This document shows, piece after piece, positions 27,225-36,492 of a stretch of 64,000 nucleotides of DNA. The stretch spans positions 1 to 64,000 of the forward strand of contig NZ_JAUSRE010000007.1 of NCBI RefSeq assembly GCF_030811655.1. The letters run 5' to 3'. The notes beneath the pieces are model-generated. The model worked only from the letters and a program-made list of their open reading frames with translations. It was not told the origin of the DNA and did no database searches. The first letter of the stretch is position 1. Each line of letters starts with the position of its first letter. The position numbers and the translations under genes were made by a program. Source of the DNA: Pseudarthrobacter enclensis. GTDB lineage: Bacteria > Actinomycetota > Actinomycetes > Actinomycetales > Micrococcaceae.

Positions 27225-28199
27225 ATGGAACCGGACCGCAAACAACTGGCTCAACTGCTGCCGCTCCTGCCGGTACTTGCCGAACTGGGCCGCACCGAGC
27301 ACGTAACGGAAACAGCCGAACTGCTCGGAGTACCCCAGTCAACGGTGAGCCGTGCCCTTGCCAGGGCCAGCGCCGCCGTCGGAACCGAACTCCTGGTCCG
27401 GGACGGCCGCGGAGTACGCCTGACTCCCGCCGCGCGCACCCTGCTGCCCTACATCGACCAGGCACTGGCGGAGTTCCAGGCCGGACTGGATCTGGTCAGG
27501 AACGAGTCGGAGGTGGTCAGGGGCACTGTGACGGTGTCCTTCCAGCACACCTTCGGTGAAGCCACCCTGCCGTTGCTGATCAGCGCCTTCCGTGCCCGGC
27601 ACCCCGGTGCAGGCTTCCGGCTGAGCCAAGGCGCCCGCAGCGCCTGCCTGGATGAACTTGCATCCGGGGACGCGGACCTCGCCCTTACCGCCCCCGTCGC
27701 TCCGCCCGGCAGGAACCTGGAGTCGGCGCCGTTGTACCGTGAACCACTCCGGCTGGTGGTACATCACCGCCACCCGCTGGCCCGCCAGCCGATGGCGCGG
27801 ATGGCCGACATCCGCACCGAGCCGTTTGTGGCCCTGGGATCCGGATACGGGCTGCGGTCGATGACGGACGCGCTGTTCCGGGAAGCGGGGTACCGGCCGC
27901 GTATTGCCTTTGAGAGCCAGGATTCGCATACCGTCCGCGGGCTGGTTTCGGCAGGCCTTGGCGTCAGCATCCTGCCGCCCGGGGGTGATTCTCCGGGCCG
28001 CATCGTCCGCCCGGAGAGAGGGGACCTGGGCTGGGTGGAGGTACCACTTGACTCTGCGCTCGCCTTCCGGGAAGTCGGCGTCAGCTGGCGGCGGCGGAAG
28101 CCCGAAAGCGAACCTGTTCCGGCCCGGCTCTTCCGCGAGCTGGTGGTGGCACAGGGCCCCGCGCTGTTGGCGGGTCTGGCGGCCAAGGCAGGCCACTGA
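27225..28199 (+). CDS. LysR family transcriptional regulator
   Basis: A 324-residue LysR-type protein. The N-terminal winged helix reads ETAELLGVPQSTVSRALARA, and the substrate domain (about 90-300) includes VRGTVTVSFQHTFGEATLPL and ASGDADLALTAP. ATG 27225 follows CGAGG at 6 nt. The frame is open far upstream but only antisense to the MFS gene. Its divergent position points to control of the YnfM-like exporter. Confidence 0.88.
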   Translation: MEPDRKQLAQLLPLLPVLAELGRTEHVTETAELLGVPQSTVSRALARASAAVGTELLVRDGRGVRLTPAARTLLPYIDQALAEFQAGLDLVRNESEVVRGTVTVSFQHTFGEATLPLLISAFRARHPGAGFRLSQGARSACLDELASGDADLALTAPVAPPGRNLESAPLYREPLRLVVHHRHPLARQPMARMADIRTEPFVALGSGYGLRSMTDALFREAGYRPRIAFESQDSHTVRGLVSAGLGVSILPPGGDSPGRIVRPERGDLGWVEVPLDSALAFREVGVSWRRRKPESEPVPARLFRELVVAQGPALLAGLAAKAGH

Positions 28200-28222
28200 C
28201 GGCACCCGGTTGTCCGCGCCAG

Positions 28223-28228
28223 TACCCT
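28223..28228 (+). promoter_or_regulatory. -10 box of the NAGK-like gene (leaderless)
   Basis: TACCCT ends 6 nt before GTG 28235, immediately after the LysR gene. Confidence 0.5.
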
Positions 28229-28234
28229 TGTGAC

Positions 28235-29185
28235 GTGACCAACACCCAAAACTCCCCCACCAGCCCGGCCGGCTACATGCAGGGCTCCCCGGCAAGTCCC
28301 CTCCACGGCGTCACCATCGGCCTGGACATCGGCGGAACCAAAACGCACGGAGTCCGTTTTGAGGACGGACTTCCCGTCGCTGACGATTCGGCCGGGAGCT
28401 CCAATGTGCAGAACGTTACCCGCGGGCAGGCGGCACAAAACCTCGCGGATCTTTTCGCCAGGATCGGGGGAGGCCGGGTGGACAGGGTTTACGCAGGGTC
28501 CGGGGGAATCGACACCGACGAGGACGCAGCCGCCCTGGCTGCCCTGATCCAGCCGCTGGCCCCGGAGGCCCGCATCACCGTCGTCCACGACTCCCGCCTG
28601 CTGCTGGCCGCGGGCCGTGCCGCCACCGGAGTGGCGGTCATCGCCGGCACCGGGTCGGCCGCCTGGGGACGCAATGCCGACGGCGGCGAGGCCAGGGCCG
28701 GCGGCTGGGGATACCTGCTCGGGGACGAAGGCAGCGGTTACTGGCTAGGCAGGGAAGCCGTGCGGCACAGCCTCCGCCGGATGAACCAGGGCTTGCCCAT
28801 CGACCACCTCACCGCGGACCTCCTGGCGTCCTGCGGGCTGGACCATCCCAACAAACTCATTGCCTTGTTCCACTCCCCGGAGACGGGGCGGCGGTTCTGG
28901 GCACAGCAGGCCAGGCACGTTGTGGAAGCGGCAGCCGCTGGGCACCAGGACAGCATTGCGCTGCTCGACCAGGCCGGAACGGACCTCGCCGCCCTGGCAG
29001 GGCAGGTGCTGGGACAGTTGAAGATCAACGGCCCGGTCATCCTGGGCGGCGGGCTCGGCATGAACGTAGCGTCCCTCCAGGAGTCGTTCCGGCGGAACCT
29101 TGAGGCCGCCGGGATCACCGATGTACGGGTCCTGGACCAGGAACCGGTGTTCGGGGTCCTGCAGCTCCTGGCAGAGCCGAACTGA
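28235..29185 (+). CDS. BadF/BadG family kinase, N-acetylglucosamine-kinase-like
   Basis: A 316-residue ASKHA-fold protein. The phosphate-1 loop GLDIGGTKTHGVRF is at about 29-42, the second phosphate region IAGTGSAAWGR is central, and GGWGYLLGDEGSGYWLGREA matches N-acetylglucosamine kinases of the BadF/BadG group. It probably phosphorylates an amino sugar, perhaps recycled from the cell wall. The first 25 residues look disordered. No amino-sugar transporter or deacetylase lies next to it, so the substrate is uncertain. Confidence 0.8.
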   Translation: MTNTQNSPTSPAGYMQGSPASPLHGVTIGLDIGGTKTHGVRFEDGLPVADDSAGSSNVQNVTRGQAAQNLADLFARIGGGRVDRVYAGSGGIDTDEDAAALAALIQPLAPEARITVVHDSRLLLAAGRAATGVAVIAGTGSAAWGRNADGGEARAGGWGYLLGDEGSGYWLGREAVRHSLRRMNQGLPIDHLTADLLASCGLDHPNKLIALFHSPETGRRFWAQQARHVVEAAAAGHQDSIALLDQAGTDLAALAGQVLGQLKINGPVILGGGLGMNVASLQESFRRNLEAAGITDVRVLDQEPVFGVLQLLAEPN

Positions 29186-29201
29186 GCTCCAGCGGAGGGT
29201 C

Positions 29202-30218
29202 TTAATTGTCGGAGCGCTTGCGCGGTGTCAGCCGGACGCCGGGCAGCGGGGGAGCCGGTATGCGGCCTGCTTCCGCCCCGGCATCCGGTCCATGGCCCGG
29301 CACCAGGCCATAGCGGGCAGCGGCCGTTTCGGCATCCGGGAGTCCGGCCTGCGCTTCCCAATCGTCCCGTGCCTGTTCCACCTCTTCGTGGGTGCGGCCC
29401 ACGAAGTTCCACCACATGAGCAGTTCCTCGCCGAACGGCTCGCCGCCGATCAGCAGGAAACGGGTGCCCGGGCCGGCCTGCATCCGAAGCTCACTGCGGC
29501 CGGTGCCCAGGTAGCCCAGCGGGCCCGCCGGCATCTCCTGCCCGTCCACCGCCAGGCCGCCGTCGAGCACCAAAATCCCGTGCTCGAAGGCCGGGTTCAG
29601 CGGCAGCACAGTTTCCCCTTCGCAGGAAACGTCCGCGCCGACAATTGGTGTGTACATCGTTGCGGGGGACACCACCCCGGCGAGTTCCCCCACCATCACG
29701 GTTGCCGTAAAGCCGTGCCCCTCGGCGCGTGGCAGTTCGCGGTGCTGTTCGAATGCAGGTTCACGGTGCCGGTCCCCGTCGGGCAGGGCAACCCAGAGCT
29801 GCAGGCCCCGCTGCAGCGGCAACTCGCCGCCGTCGGACGGAAGAACCGCGAACTCGGAGTGCGACACGCCGTGTCCGGCGGTCATGATGTTCAGCTCCCC
29901 GGGGCGCACCACCACATCGCTTCCCACGCTGTCCCGGTGGCGGATGTTCCCCGCGAGCGGCCAGGTCACTGTCTGCAGCCCGATGTGCGGGTGCGGGAGG
30001 ACGGACATGGCGGTCCGGTCCGGGCCGAAGCTGTCCAGGAAGCACCAGGCACCGATGGTGGGCAGTCCGCGCTGGGGCAACGTGCGTTTGACGTTCATGG
30101 CGCGGACCCCGCCCAGCGGCACTTCGCGCTCGGGCCATAACTGCAGGCAGGGGCCCGACGTGCCTTCCTGGGCCGGCGGGCAGAGCTCTTCCTGGGGCGA
30201 GACTTCCAAGTTGGTCAC
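29202..30218 (-). CDS. pirin family protein
   Basis: A 338-residue bicupin. The N-terminal cupin contains the metal-binding histidines in PHPHIGLQTVTW and the pirin signature HRDSVGSDVVVRPGELNIMT, then AGHGVSHSE. Bacterial pirins bind iron and some have quercetinase activity; the role here is unknown. The C-terminus has the usual GGEPFGEELLMWWNFVGRT. The start is GTG 30218, 6 nt after a TAAAGT box. It converges on the kinase gene. Confidence 0.9.
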   Translation of the reverse strand: MTNLEVSPQEELCPPAQEGTSGPCLQLWPEREVPLGGVRAMNVKRTLPQRGLPTIGAWCFLDSFGPDRTAMSVLPHPHIGLQTVTWPLAGNIRHRDSVGSDVVVRPGELNIMTAGHGVSHSEFAVLPSDGGELPLQRGLQLWVALPDGDRHREPAFEQHRELPRAEGHGFTATVMVGELAGVVSPATMYTPIVGADVSCEGETVLPLNPAFEHGILVLDGGLAVDGQEMPAGPLGYLGTGRSELRMQAGPGTRFLLIGGEPFGEELLMWWNFVGRTHEEVEQARDDWEAQAGLPDAETAAARYGLVPGHGPDAGAEAGRIPAPPLPGVRLTPRKRSDN

Positions 30219-30224
30219 GGCTTT

Positions 30225-30230
30225 ACTTTA
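30225..30230 (-). promoter_or_regulatory. -10 box of the pirin gene (leaderless)
   Basis: On the minus strand TAAAGT ends 6 nt before GTG 30218. Confidence 0.5.
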
Positions 30231-30342
30231 GGCGCGGCCGGCGCGCCCCGACAGCAGCGGGTGTGTGCCGGCGTCGAAACCCATCCGCCCCGGCCCGGGT
30301 GCCGAATGGTCACAGTAGGGATTCCTTTGCGTGGATTAGGGC

Positions 30343-30379
30343 TTCAGCTGCTGAAGGCCGCCCCCGTTTGGGCTACCGT
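30343..30379 (+). promoter_or_regulatory. promoter/operator region of the osmoprotectant operon
   Basis: A 15-bp perfect palindrome CTTCAGCTGCTGAAG (30343-30357) is followed 16 nt later by a TANNNT box, TACCGT (30374-30379). The palindrome would cover the -35 position. The leader to the first ATG is about 65 nt. Confidence 0.45.
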
Positions 30380-30452
30380 AACTATCAGCGTGCTGATGGC
30401 AATGTCGCGGTGCTGGGAGCAGCCCGTCCAAGAGAACAGGTAAGTCCGCACC

Positions 30453-31553
30453 ATGGACCAGGCGATGATCGAGTTCCAGAGCGTTACCAAGCAGTACCCT
30501 GGCGGCCAGCCGGCCGTGGACGGGTTGTCCATGTCCATCGCCAAGGGCTCTGTCACCGTCTTTGTGGGTCCTTCCGGCTGCGGCAAAACGACATCGCTCA
30601 GGATGATCAACCGGATGGTGGAACCCACGTCCGGAACCATCACAGTGGACGGCCGGGACGTCACCTCGGTGCCGGCCGCGGAACTGCGCCGTTCCATGGG
30701 TTACGTGATGCAGTCGGCAGGGCTGCTGCCGCACCGCTCCGTGCTGGACAACATCGCCACGGTTCCCAGGCTGAACGGCGTCTCCAAAGCGGATGCGCGC
30801 AAAAGGGCCGGCGAGCTCCTGGACGTGGTGGGCCTGGCCCAATCCCTGGGGAAGCGCTACCCGTCGCAGCTCTCCGGCGGCCAGCAGCAGCGCGTCGGTG
30901 TGGCCCGCGCCCTGGCCGCAGATCCGCCCATCCTGCTCATGGATGAGCCGTTCAGTGCAGTGGACCCGGTGGTCCGTGACGAACTCCAGCAGGAACTGCT
31001 GCGGCTGCAGAAGGACCTGGCCAAGACAATAGTGTTCGTCACCCACGATATTGACGAAGCCACCATCCTCGGGGACAAGGTGGCCGTTTTCGCCACCGGC
31101 GGGAAGCTGGCACAGTACGCCACTCCCGAGGAAATCCTGCGGGCGCCGGCCAACAACTTCGTAGCCTCCTTTGTGGGACGGGACCGCGGCTTCCGGCATC
31201 TGGGGTTCACCCCGGCCGATGCCGTGGCGGTCCACCCCGTGCCAACCATTGTCCGCGCGCCGGAGGGTTACCAGTCCGATTCCAGCGCTGCCGGCGGCTG
31301 GCAGCTGGTGGTGGACGCGGACAAGCGTCCGCTGGGCTGGTCGGCGCCCGGCACCGAAACGGAACTGGTTCCCGGTGGTTCGCTGTTCCGTCCTGGGGAA
31401 AGCCTTCGGCGCGCCCTCGACGCTGCCCTGTCCTCGCCGTCGGGCCTGGGCGTTGCCGTGGACTCCGACGGCAGGGTCCGGGGAGTGGTCCGCGGCGGCG
31501 AAGTGCTGGCTCTGATCGAAGAAGCCCGCCAGATGCGGCAGGCTGCCCTCTGA
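30453..31553 (+). CDS. osmoprotectant (betaine/choline-type) ABC transporter ATP-binding protein
   Basis: A 366-residue ATPase of the ProV/OpuCA family. Walker A is GPSGCGKTTS at about 36-45, the ABC signature reads LSGGQQQRVGVARAL, Walker B is ILLMDEPF, and the switch His follows in THDIDE. The C-terminal about 120 residues resemble a degenerate CBS pair, the part that senses ionic strength in OpuA-type importers. It is first of four genes and overlaps the next by 1 nt (TGATG). Confidence 0.9.
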   Translation: MDQAMIEFQSVTKQYPGGQPAVDGLSMSIAKGSVTVFVGPSGCGKTTSLRMINRMVEPTSGTITVDGRDVTSVPAAELRRSMGYVMQSAGLLPHRSVLDNIATVPRLNGVSKADARKRAGELLDVVGLAQSLGKRYPSQLSGGQQQRVGVARALAADPPILLMDEPFSAVDPVVRDELQQELLRLQKDLAKTIVFVTHDIDEATILGDKVAVFATGGKLAQYATPEEILRAPANNFVASFVGRDRGFRHLGFTPADAVAVHPVPTIVRAPEGYQSDSSAAGGWQLVVDADKRPLGWSAPGTETELVPGGSLFRPGESLRRALDAALSSPSGLGVAVDSDGRVRGVVRGGEVLALIEEARQMRQAAL

Positions 31554-32272
31554 TGGAGTGGTTCCTGGCGAATACCGGCATGGTTATGCAGCGCGGCGGC
31601 CAGCACCTGGTGCTGGCCATCGTTCCCATGGTCCTTGGCCTGCTGGTTTCCATCCCGCTGGCGCAGCTGGCGCGGCGAAACAACGTCCTGCGTTCAGTGG
31701 TGCTGACGGCCTCCTCCCTCCTCTACACCATCCCATCCCTGGCGCTGTTCATCATCCTGCCCACCATCCTGGGCACCCGCATCCTGGATCCCCTCAATGT
31801 CGTGGTGGCGCTTACCATCTACGCCGTCGCCCTGCTGGTCCGCGCAGCCCTGGATGCCTTCGATTCCGTCGACGCCGACGTCAGCCAGGCCGCCCAGGCC
31901 ATGGGGTTTAAACCATTGGCACGGTTCCTGCAGGTGGACCTGCCGCTGTCCCTGCCGGTCATGTTCGCCGGGCTGCGGGTGGTGTCCGTCAGCAACATTT
32001 CGCTGGTCAGTGTGGCGGCCCTCCTTGGCGTCGGCAACCTGGGCATGCTCTTCACCGACGGCCTCCAGCGCGACTTCGTCACCGAAGTGGTGGTGGGTAT
32101 CGTGGCCATCCTGGTCCTGGCGCTGGTGATGGACGCCGTCCTGGTCCTGCTCGAACGCATCCTCACTCCCTGGGAGCGCGCCGGCACTCGACGTGGCCGC
32201 GGGGCACCCGGCAACTCGTTGGCAGCGTCCGCAACCGACCGGGCCGCGCACGCCGCAGGGGGAGCGCCATGA
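31553..32272 (+). CDS. osmoprotectant ABC transporter permease 1
   Basis: A 239-residue permease of the OpuCB/ProW type with about five or six helices. SLLYTIPSLALFIILP and the coupling loop DADVSQAAQAMGFKPLARFL are characteristic. The last 30 residues are Ala/Arg/Gly-rich. It overlaps both neighbours, so the operon is tightly coupled. Confidence 0.88.
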   Translation: MEWFLANTGMVMQRGGQHLVLAIVPMVLGLLVSIPLAQLARRNNVLRSVVLTASSLLYTIPSLALFIILPTILGTRILDPLNVVVALTIYAVALLVRAALDAFDSVDADVSQAAQAMGFKPLARFLQVDLPLSLPVMFAGLRVVSVSNISLVSVAALLGVGNLGMLFTDGLQRDFVTEVVVGIVAILVLALVMDAVLVLLERILTPWERAGTRRGRGAPGNSLAASATDRAAHAAGGAP

Positions 32273-33015
32273 GCAACGTTTTCGCCGATACCTTCTCCTG
32301 GCTTTCCGACCCCCTGAACTGGTCCGGGAGCATGGGAATCCCCACCCGGCTGGGGGAGCACCTCCAGTACACCGGGCTCGTCATGCTGATCGCCACCGCC
32401 ATTGCCGTTCCGGTCGGACTGGTCGTGGGCCACACCGGGCGGGGACGCGTGGCCGTCGTCGCACTGGCAGGCGCCCTGCGTGCCCTGCCCACCCTCGGCT
32501 TGCTGATCCTGTTCGTGCTGCTGGCCGGCATTGGGCTGATGCCCCCAATCTGGGCCCTCGTGATCCTCACGGTACCCCCGCTGCTGGCAGGAACTTACGC
32601 CGGGATCTCCAGCGTTGACCGGAACGTGGTGGACGCCGCCCGCGCCATGGGGATGACCGAACTGCAGGTCCTGTTCCGGGCCGAACTGCCAAACGCCCTC
32701 ACGGTCATGTTCGGCGGATTCCGGACCGGGGTGCTGCAGGTAATCGCCACGGTCTCCGTGGTTGCGTACATCAACCTTGGCGGCCTTGGCCGCTACCTGT
32801 TCGACGGACTCGTCCTCAGTGACTTCCCCCAGATGCTGGGAGGTTCCCTTCTCATTGCCGTGCTGGCGATCGCCGTGGACCTCGTCCTGACCCTGTTCCA
32901 GAGGCTGTTCCTCACTCAGGGCGCCTCAAAACTGTCCCACCGCAGCCAGGAGGCTGCGGTTGAACTCACAGACCCCGTAGTTGCGGAGACTGTTGTACAA
33001 GGAGGTAAGTCATGA
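32269..33015 (+). CDS. osmoprotectant ABC transporter permease 2
   Basis: A 248-residue second permease (OpuCD type). It contains GALRALPTLGLLILFVLLAG and the coupling loop DRNVVDAARAMGMTELQVLF. Two different permease subunits with one ATPase and one binding protein fit the OpuC/OpuB four-gene layout. It overlaps the binding-protein gene by 4 nt. Confidence 0.88.
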   Translation: MSNVFADTFSWLSDPLNWSGSMGIPTRLGEHLQYTGLVMLIATAIAVPVGLVVGHTGRGRVAVVALAGALRALPTLGLLILFVLLAGIGLMPPIWALVILTVPPLLAGTYAGISSVDRNVVDAARAMGMTELQVLFRAELPNALTVMFGGFRTGVLQVIATVSVVAYINLGGLGRYLFDGLVLSDFPQMLGGSLLIAVLAIAVDLVLTLFQRLFLTQGASKLSHRSQEAAVELTDPVVAETVVQGGKS

Positions 33016-33974
33016 AAGATAGCCGTTCCCAGCGCCTCGGCAGGCGGGCGTTCAGCGGCCTGGCTGCCGGGCTTGGCCTCGCCGTGGCCCTGTCCGCCTG
33101 CGGCGGTTCGTCCGATCCGTTAAAGAACGCCCCGGCCTCCAGCGGCGGGGCTTCGGGTGAAGCGACATCACTGGTTGTGGGCTCCGCGGACTTCCCCGAA
33201 AGCCAGATCATCGCCGAACTTTACGCCGGCGCCCTGAACGCCAACGGCATCACCGCCACCACCAAGCCGAACATCGGCTCCCGTGAGGTGTACTTCAAGG
33301 CTGTGCAGGACGGCTCCGTGGACGTGGTGCCGGACTACAGCGGCAACCTGCTGCTCTACGTCAACAAGGAAGCCACCGAAGTCTCCGCCGGCGATATCGC
33401 CAAGGCACTGCCGGGCAAGCTCCCGGACGGGCTGGGCGTCCTGGACGCGTCCAAGGCCGAGGACAAGGACGCCATGGTGGTGACCAAGGCGACCGCTGAG
33501 AAGTACCAGCTGAAGTCCATCGAGGACCTGGCCAAGGTCTGCAGCGACATCGTGGTGGGCGCCCCCGCCACCTTCGCCGAGCGTGCCTACGGCCTGCCCG
33601 GCCTGAAGAAGAACTACAACTGCGTGCCCAAGAAGCTGGAGCCGTTCAGCGATGGCGGCGGCCCGGTGACGCTCAAGGCGCTCCTGCAGGACCAGGTACA
33701 GGTGGCGGACATCTACACCACCACGCCTTCCATCGCCGACAACGACCTGGTGGTCCTGGACGATCCCAAGAACAACTTCATCGCCCAGCAGGTCCTGCCG
33801 CTGTACAACAAGTCCAAGATGACGGACAAGGCCAAGCAGGCGCTGAACTCGGTATCCAGCATTCTCACCACGGATGACCTGATCAACCTCAACCGGGCGG
33901 TCAGCGGCAACCAGAAGCAGGACGCCAAGACGGCAGCAACCGCGTGGCTCAAGGAAAAGGGCATCGTAAAGTAA
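33012..33974 (+). CDS. osmoprotectant ABC transporter substrate-binding lipoprotein
   Basis: A 320-residue OpuCC/OpuAC-type binding protein. The twin-arginine-like start QRLGRRAFSGLAAGLGL leads into the lipobox LSAC, so it is exported and lipid-anchored. The body begins VVGSADFPESQIIAELYAGAL and has VDVVPDYSGNLLLY, where aromatic residues bind quaternary ammonium compounds in the family. Glycine betaine, choline or carnitine are possible substrates. AAGGAGG lies 6 nt before the ATG. A perfect palindrome ends the operon. Confidence 0.9.
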   Translation: MKDSRSQRLGRRAFSGLAAGLGLAVALSACGGSSDPLKNAPASSGGASGEATSLVVGSADFPESQIIAELYAGALNANGITATTKPNIGSREVYFKAVQDGSVDVVPDYSGNLLLYVNKEATEVSAGDIAKALPGKLPDGLGVLDASKAEDKDAMVVTKATAEKYQLKSIEDLAKVCSDIVVGAPATFAERAYGLPGLKKNYNCVPKKLEPFSDGGGPVTLKALLQDQVQVADIYTTTPSIADNDLVVLDDPKNNFIAQQVLPLYNKSKMTDKAKQALNSVSSILTTDDLINLNRAVSGNQKQDAKTAATAWLKEKGIVK

Positions 33975-34015
33975 ATCCGTTCGCTGCCCCGCGGACGGCA
34001 ATTACCTGATGTTGA

Positions 34016-34059
34016 CGACGGCGGCTGCCGGACCTTCGAAGGTCCGGCAGCCGCCGTCG
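34016..34059 (+). terminator. 44-nt perfect palindrome after the osmoprotectant operon
   Basis: Two 22-nt arms with no mismatch, centred on TTCGAA at 34035-34040. It should form a very stable hairpin. There is no T-run, and the next gene is in the same direction 56 nt on. Confidence 0.65.
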
Positions 34060-34114
34060 GCCGTGTGGCGGACGTCTCAACGGCCATTCATCCTTCCTGT
34101 GGCATATTTGAGGA

Positions 34115-35335
34115 ATGGCAGAATTCAGGCAGTCCACGAAGCTCAACAACGTTCTCTATGACATTCGTGGACCGATCCTCCAGGCTGCCCAGCAGATGGA
34201 GGCGGAGGGCCACCGGATCCTCAAGCTGAACATTGGAAACCCTGCGCCGTTTGGTTTCGAAGCCCCGGACGCCATCCTGGTGGACATGATCCGCCACCTG
34301 CCGCACGCCCAGGGGTACAGCGATTCCCGCGGTATCTTTTCCGCACGCACCGCCGTTTCGCAGTACTACCAGACCCGCGGCATCCAGAACATCCATGTGG
34401 ACGACATCTACCTGGGCAACGGCGTCAGCGAGCTCATCACCATGTCACTGATGGCGCTGCTGGATGCCGGCGACGAGGTACTCATTCCCACCCCGGACTA
34501 CCCGTTGTGGACGGCATCCGTTGCACTCGCCGGCGGCAAGCCGGTCCACTACCTCTGTGACGAGGACTCCGGCTGGCAGCCCGACCTCGAGGACATGGAA
34601 GCCAAGATCACTCCGCGCACCAAGGGGATCGTGGTCATCAACCCGAACAACCCCACGGGCGCCGTCTATCCGGAAGAGACGCTCAAGCGGATTGTGGCCC
34701 TTGCGGAAAAGCACGGCCTGGTGATCTTCGCCGACGAGATCTACGAGAAGATCCTCTACGAGGACGCCGTCCACGTGAACCTGGCCGGCCTCACCGGCGA
34801 CGATGTCCTCTGCCTGACCTTCAGCGGCCTCTCCAAGGCCTACAGGGTGTGCGGCTACCGGGCCGGCTGGATGGCCATCTCCGGGCCAAAGAAGGATGCT
34901 GCCGACTACCTCGAAGGCATCAACCTCCTGGCCAACATGCGCCTCTGCGCCAACGTCCCGGCCCAGCACGCCATCCAGACAGCCCTCGGTGGCTACCAGA
35001 GCATCACCGACCTCATCCTTCCCGGCGGCCGGCTCCTGGAACAGCGCAACAAGGCGTATGACATGCTGAACGCCATTCCCGGAGTGAGCACCCAGCAGGC
35101 GAGGGGTGCCCTCTACCTCTTCCCGCGGCTCGACCCCGAGGTCTACCACATCCGCGACGACGAAAAGTTTGTCCTCGACCTGCTGAAGGAACAGAAGATC
35201 CTGCTCTCCCATGGCCGCGCCTTCAACTGGGTGCGGCCGGACCACTTCCGCATGGTGACGCTGCCCAACGTCAAGGACATCGAGGAAGCCATCGGACGCA
35301 TGGGGGACTTCCTAAGCCGGTACCAGGGGAACTAG
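34115..35335 (+). CDS. class I/II aminotransferase, AlaA-like
   Basis: A 406-residue pyridoxal-phosphate enzyme closely resembling glutamate-pyruvate aminotransferase AlaA. It begins EFRQSTKLNNVLYDIRGPIL, has INPNNPTGAVYP in the cofactor pocket and the PLP lysine in SGLSKAYRVCGYRAGWM. It probably interconverts alanine/glutamate and pyruvate/2-oxoglutarate. No Shine-Dalgarno is well placed; CATATT ends 6 nt before the ATG, so a leaderless mRNA is possible though the box is imperfect. Confidence 0.87.
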   Translation: MAEFRQSTKLNNVLYDIRGPILQAAQQMEAEGHRILKLNIGNPAPFGFEAPDAILVDMIRHLPHAQGYSDSRGIFSARTAVSQYYQTRGIQNIHVDDIYLGNGVSELITMSLMALLDAGDEVLIPTPDYPLWTASVALAGGKPVHYLCDEDSGWQPDLEDMEAKITPRTKGIVVINPNNPTGAVYPEETLKRIVALAEKHGLVIFADEIYEKILYEDAVHVNLAGLTGDDVLCLTFSGLSKAYRVCGYRAGWMAISGPKKDAADYLEGINLLANMRLCANVPAQHAIQTALGGYQSITDLILPGGRLLEQRNKAYDMLNAIPGVSTQQARGALYLFPRLDPEVYHIRDDEKFVLDLLKEQKILLSHGRAFNWVRPDHFRMVTLPNVKDIEEAIGRMGDFLSRYQGN

Positions 35336-35342
35336 CCTGTGC

Positions 35343-35365
35343 ACACGGGCCTGCCGGGCCCGTGT
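35343..35365 (+). terminator. hairpin between the aminotransferase and PPK2 genes
   Basis: A 9-bp perfect stem ACACGGGCC/GGCCCGTGT with a 5-nt loop and no T-run. It may end the aminotransferase message or limit entry into the next gene, whose ATG is 22 nt away. Confidence 0.4.
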
Positions 35366-35386
35366 ACCCCTGTGGAGAGGAATCCC

Positions 35387-36241
35387 ATGGCCCGCGTCGT
35401 CAGTTTCGACCAGCAACCATCTGACACGCTGCGCGTTGGAAAGGGATTTTCCCTGGCCTCGGTGGACCCGGACGCCACCCCGGGCTACAACGGCAACAAG
35501 GCCGACGGCGAGGCGTTGCTGGCTGAGATGGACGGGAAGCTCTCGGAACTGCAGGAACAGCTGTTCGCCGAATCACGGGCCGGGGGAAAGAAACGGATCC
35601 TCCTGGTCCTGCAGGCCATGGATACGGCCGGCAAGGGCGGAATCGTCAACCACGTCATGGCCACCATGGACCCGCAGGGCGTCCAATTCAAGGCGTTTAA
35701 GGCCCCAACCGAGCAGGAGAAGTCCTACGACTTCCTGTGGCGTATCGAGAAGGAGGTCCCCGCAGCCGGAATGGTGGGGATCTTCGACCGCTCCCACTAC
35801 GAGGACGTCCTCATCCACCGGGTGCACAACTGGGCTACCCCCGAAGAAATCGGCCGACGCTACCGGGCCATCAATGAATTCGAGGCCCGCCAAACCGATG
35901 CCGGCACCAGGATCATCAAGGTGATGCTCAACATCAGCAAGGATGAGCAGAGGTCCAGGCTGTTGGCGCGCCTGGACAATCCTGCCAAGCACTGGAAATA
36001 CAGCAGTGGCGATTTGAAGGAACGGGCATTCTGGGATGACTACATGGCCGCGTACCAGGCCGCGTTCGACGAGACCAGCTCCGCCGTGGCCCCCTGGTAC
36101 GTGGTGCCGGCCAACAAGAAATGGTTCGCCCGCATCGCCGTGCAGCAACTGGTGATGTCGGCGCTGTCCGATCTTCGACTGGAGTGGCCCAAAGCCGAGT
36201 TCGACGTCGACATCGAACGGGAACTCGTCGCCCGTTCGTGA
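35387..36241 (+). CDS. PPK2 family polyphosphate:nucleotide phosphotransferase
   Basis: A 284-residue PPK2 enzyme that uses polyphosphate to phosphorylate nucleotides. Walker A is QAMDTAGKGG, the lid and Walker B region reads VGIFDRSHYEDVLIHRVHNW, and KHWKYSSGDLKERAFWDDY is conserved in the short single-domain class. The start is ATG 35387 after GAGAGGA. The frame extends to 35339 but would include the upstream hairpin. Whether it prefers AMP or ADP cannot be told. Confidence 0.9.
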   Translation: MARVVSFDQQPSDTLRVGKGFSLASVDPDATPGYNGNKADGEALLAEMDGKLSELQEQLFAESRAGGKKRILLVLQAMDTAGKGGIVNHVMATMDPQGVQFKAFKAPTEQEKSYDFLWRIEKEVPAAGMVGIFDRSHYEDVLIHRVHNWATPEEIGRRYRAINEFEARQTDAGTRIIKVMLNISKDEQRSRLLARLDNPAKHWKYSSGDLKERAFWDDYMAAYQAAFDETSSAVAPWYVVPANKKWFARIAVQQLVMSALSDLRLEWPKAEFDVDIERELVARS

Positions 36242-36273
36242 CACCGGCCCGGGCCCAGCGAACAGTGGCCGGG

Positions 36274-36492
36274 TTACAGCGGCTGGTCGCGGGCAGCGGC
36301 CAACCGCTTCCGTGCTCCCTCCAGCCACTCCTCGCAGCGCGCCGCCAGCGCCTCGCCGCGCTCCCACAGGGCGAGCGATTCCTCCAGGCTGGCGCCTCCC
36401 GCCTCCAACCTGCCCACCACGGCGATGAGCTGTTCCCGGGCCTCCTCATAGCTCAGGGCGGCGACGTCGGCTTCTGGTTTCTGTTCGGTCAT
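36274..36492 (-). CDS. xseB: exodeoxyribonuclease VII small subunit
   Basis: A 72-residue protein with [20 protein letters not shown] and [20 protein letters not shown], the two-helix XseB fold. Several small subunits bind one XseA chain. It overlaps xseA by 4 nt and is translated with it. The length is normal. Confidence 0.93.
   Translation of the reverse strand: MTEQKPEADVAALSYEEAREQLIAVVGRLEAGGASLEESLALWERGEALAARCEEWLEGARKRLAAARDQPL

Noticed and set aside
25911..28199. A 762-codon open frame suggesting a long LysR fusion
   Set aside because: The first 1.3 kb is antisense to an MFS gene and low in complexity; the LysR helix-turn-helix begins after ATG 27225.
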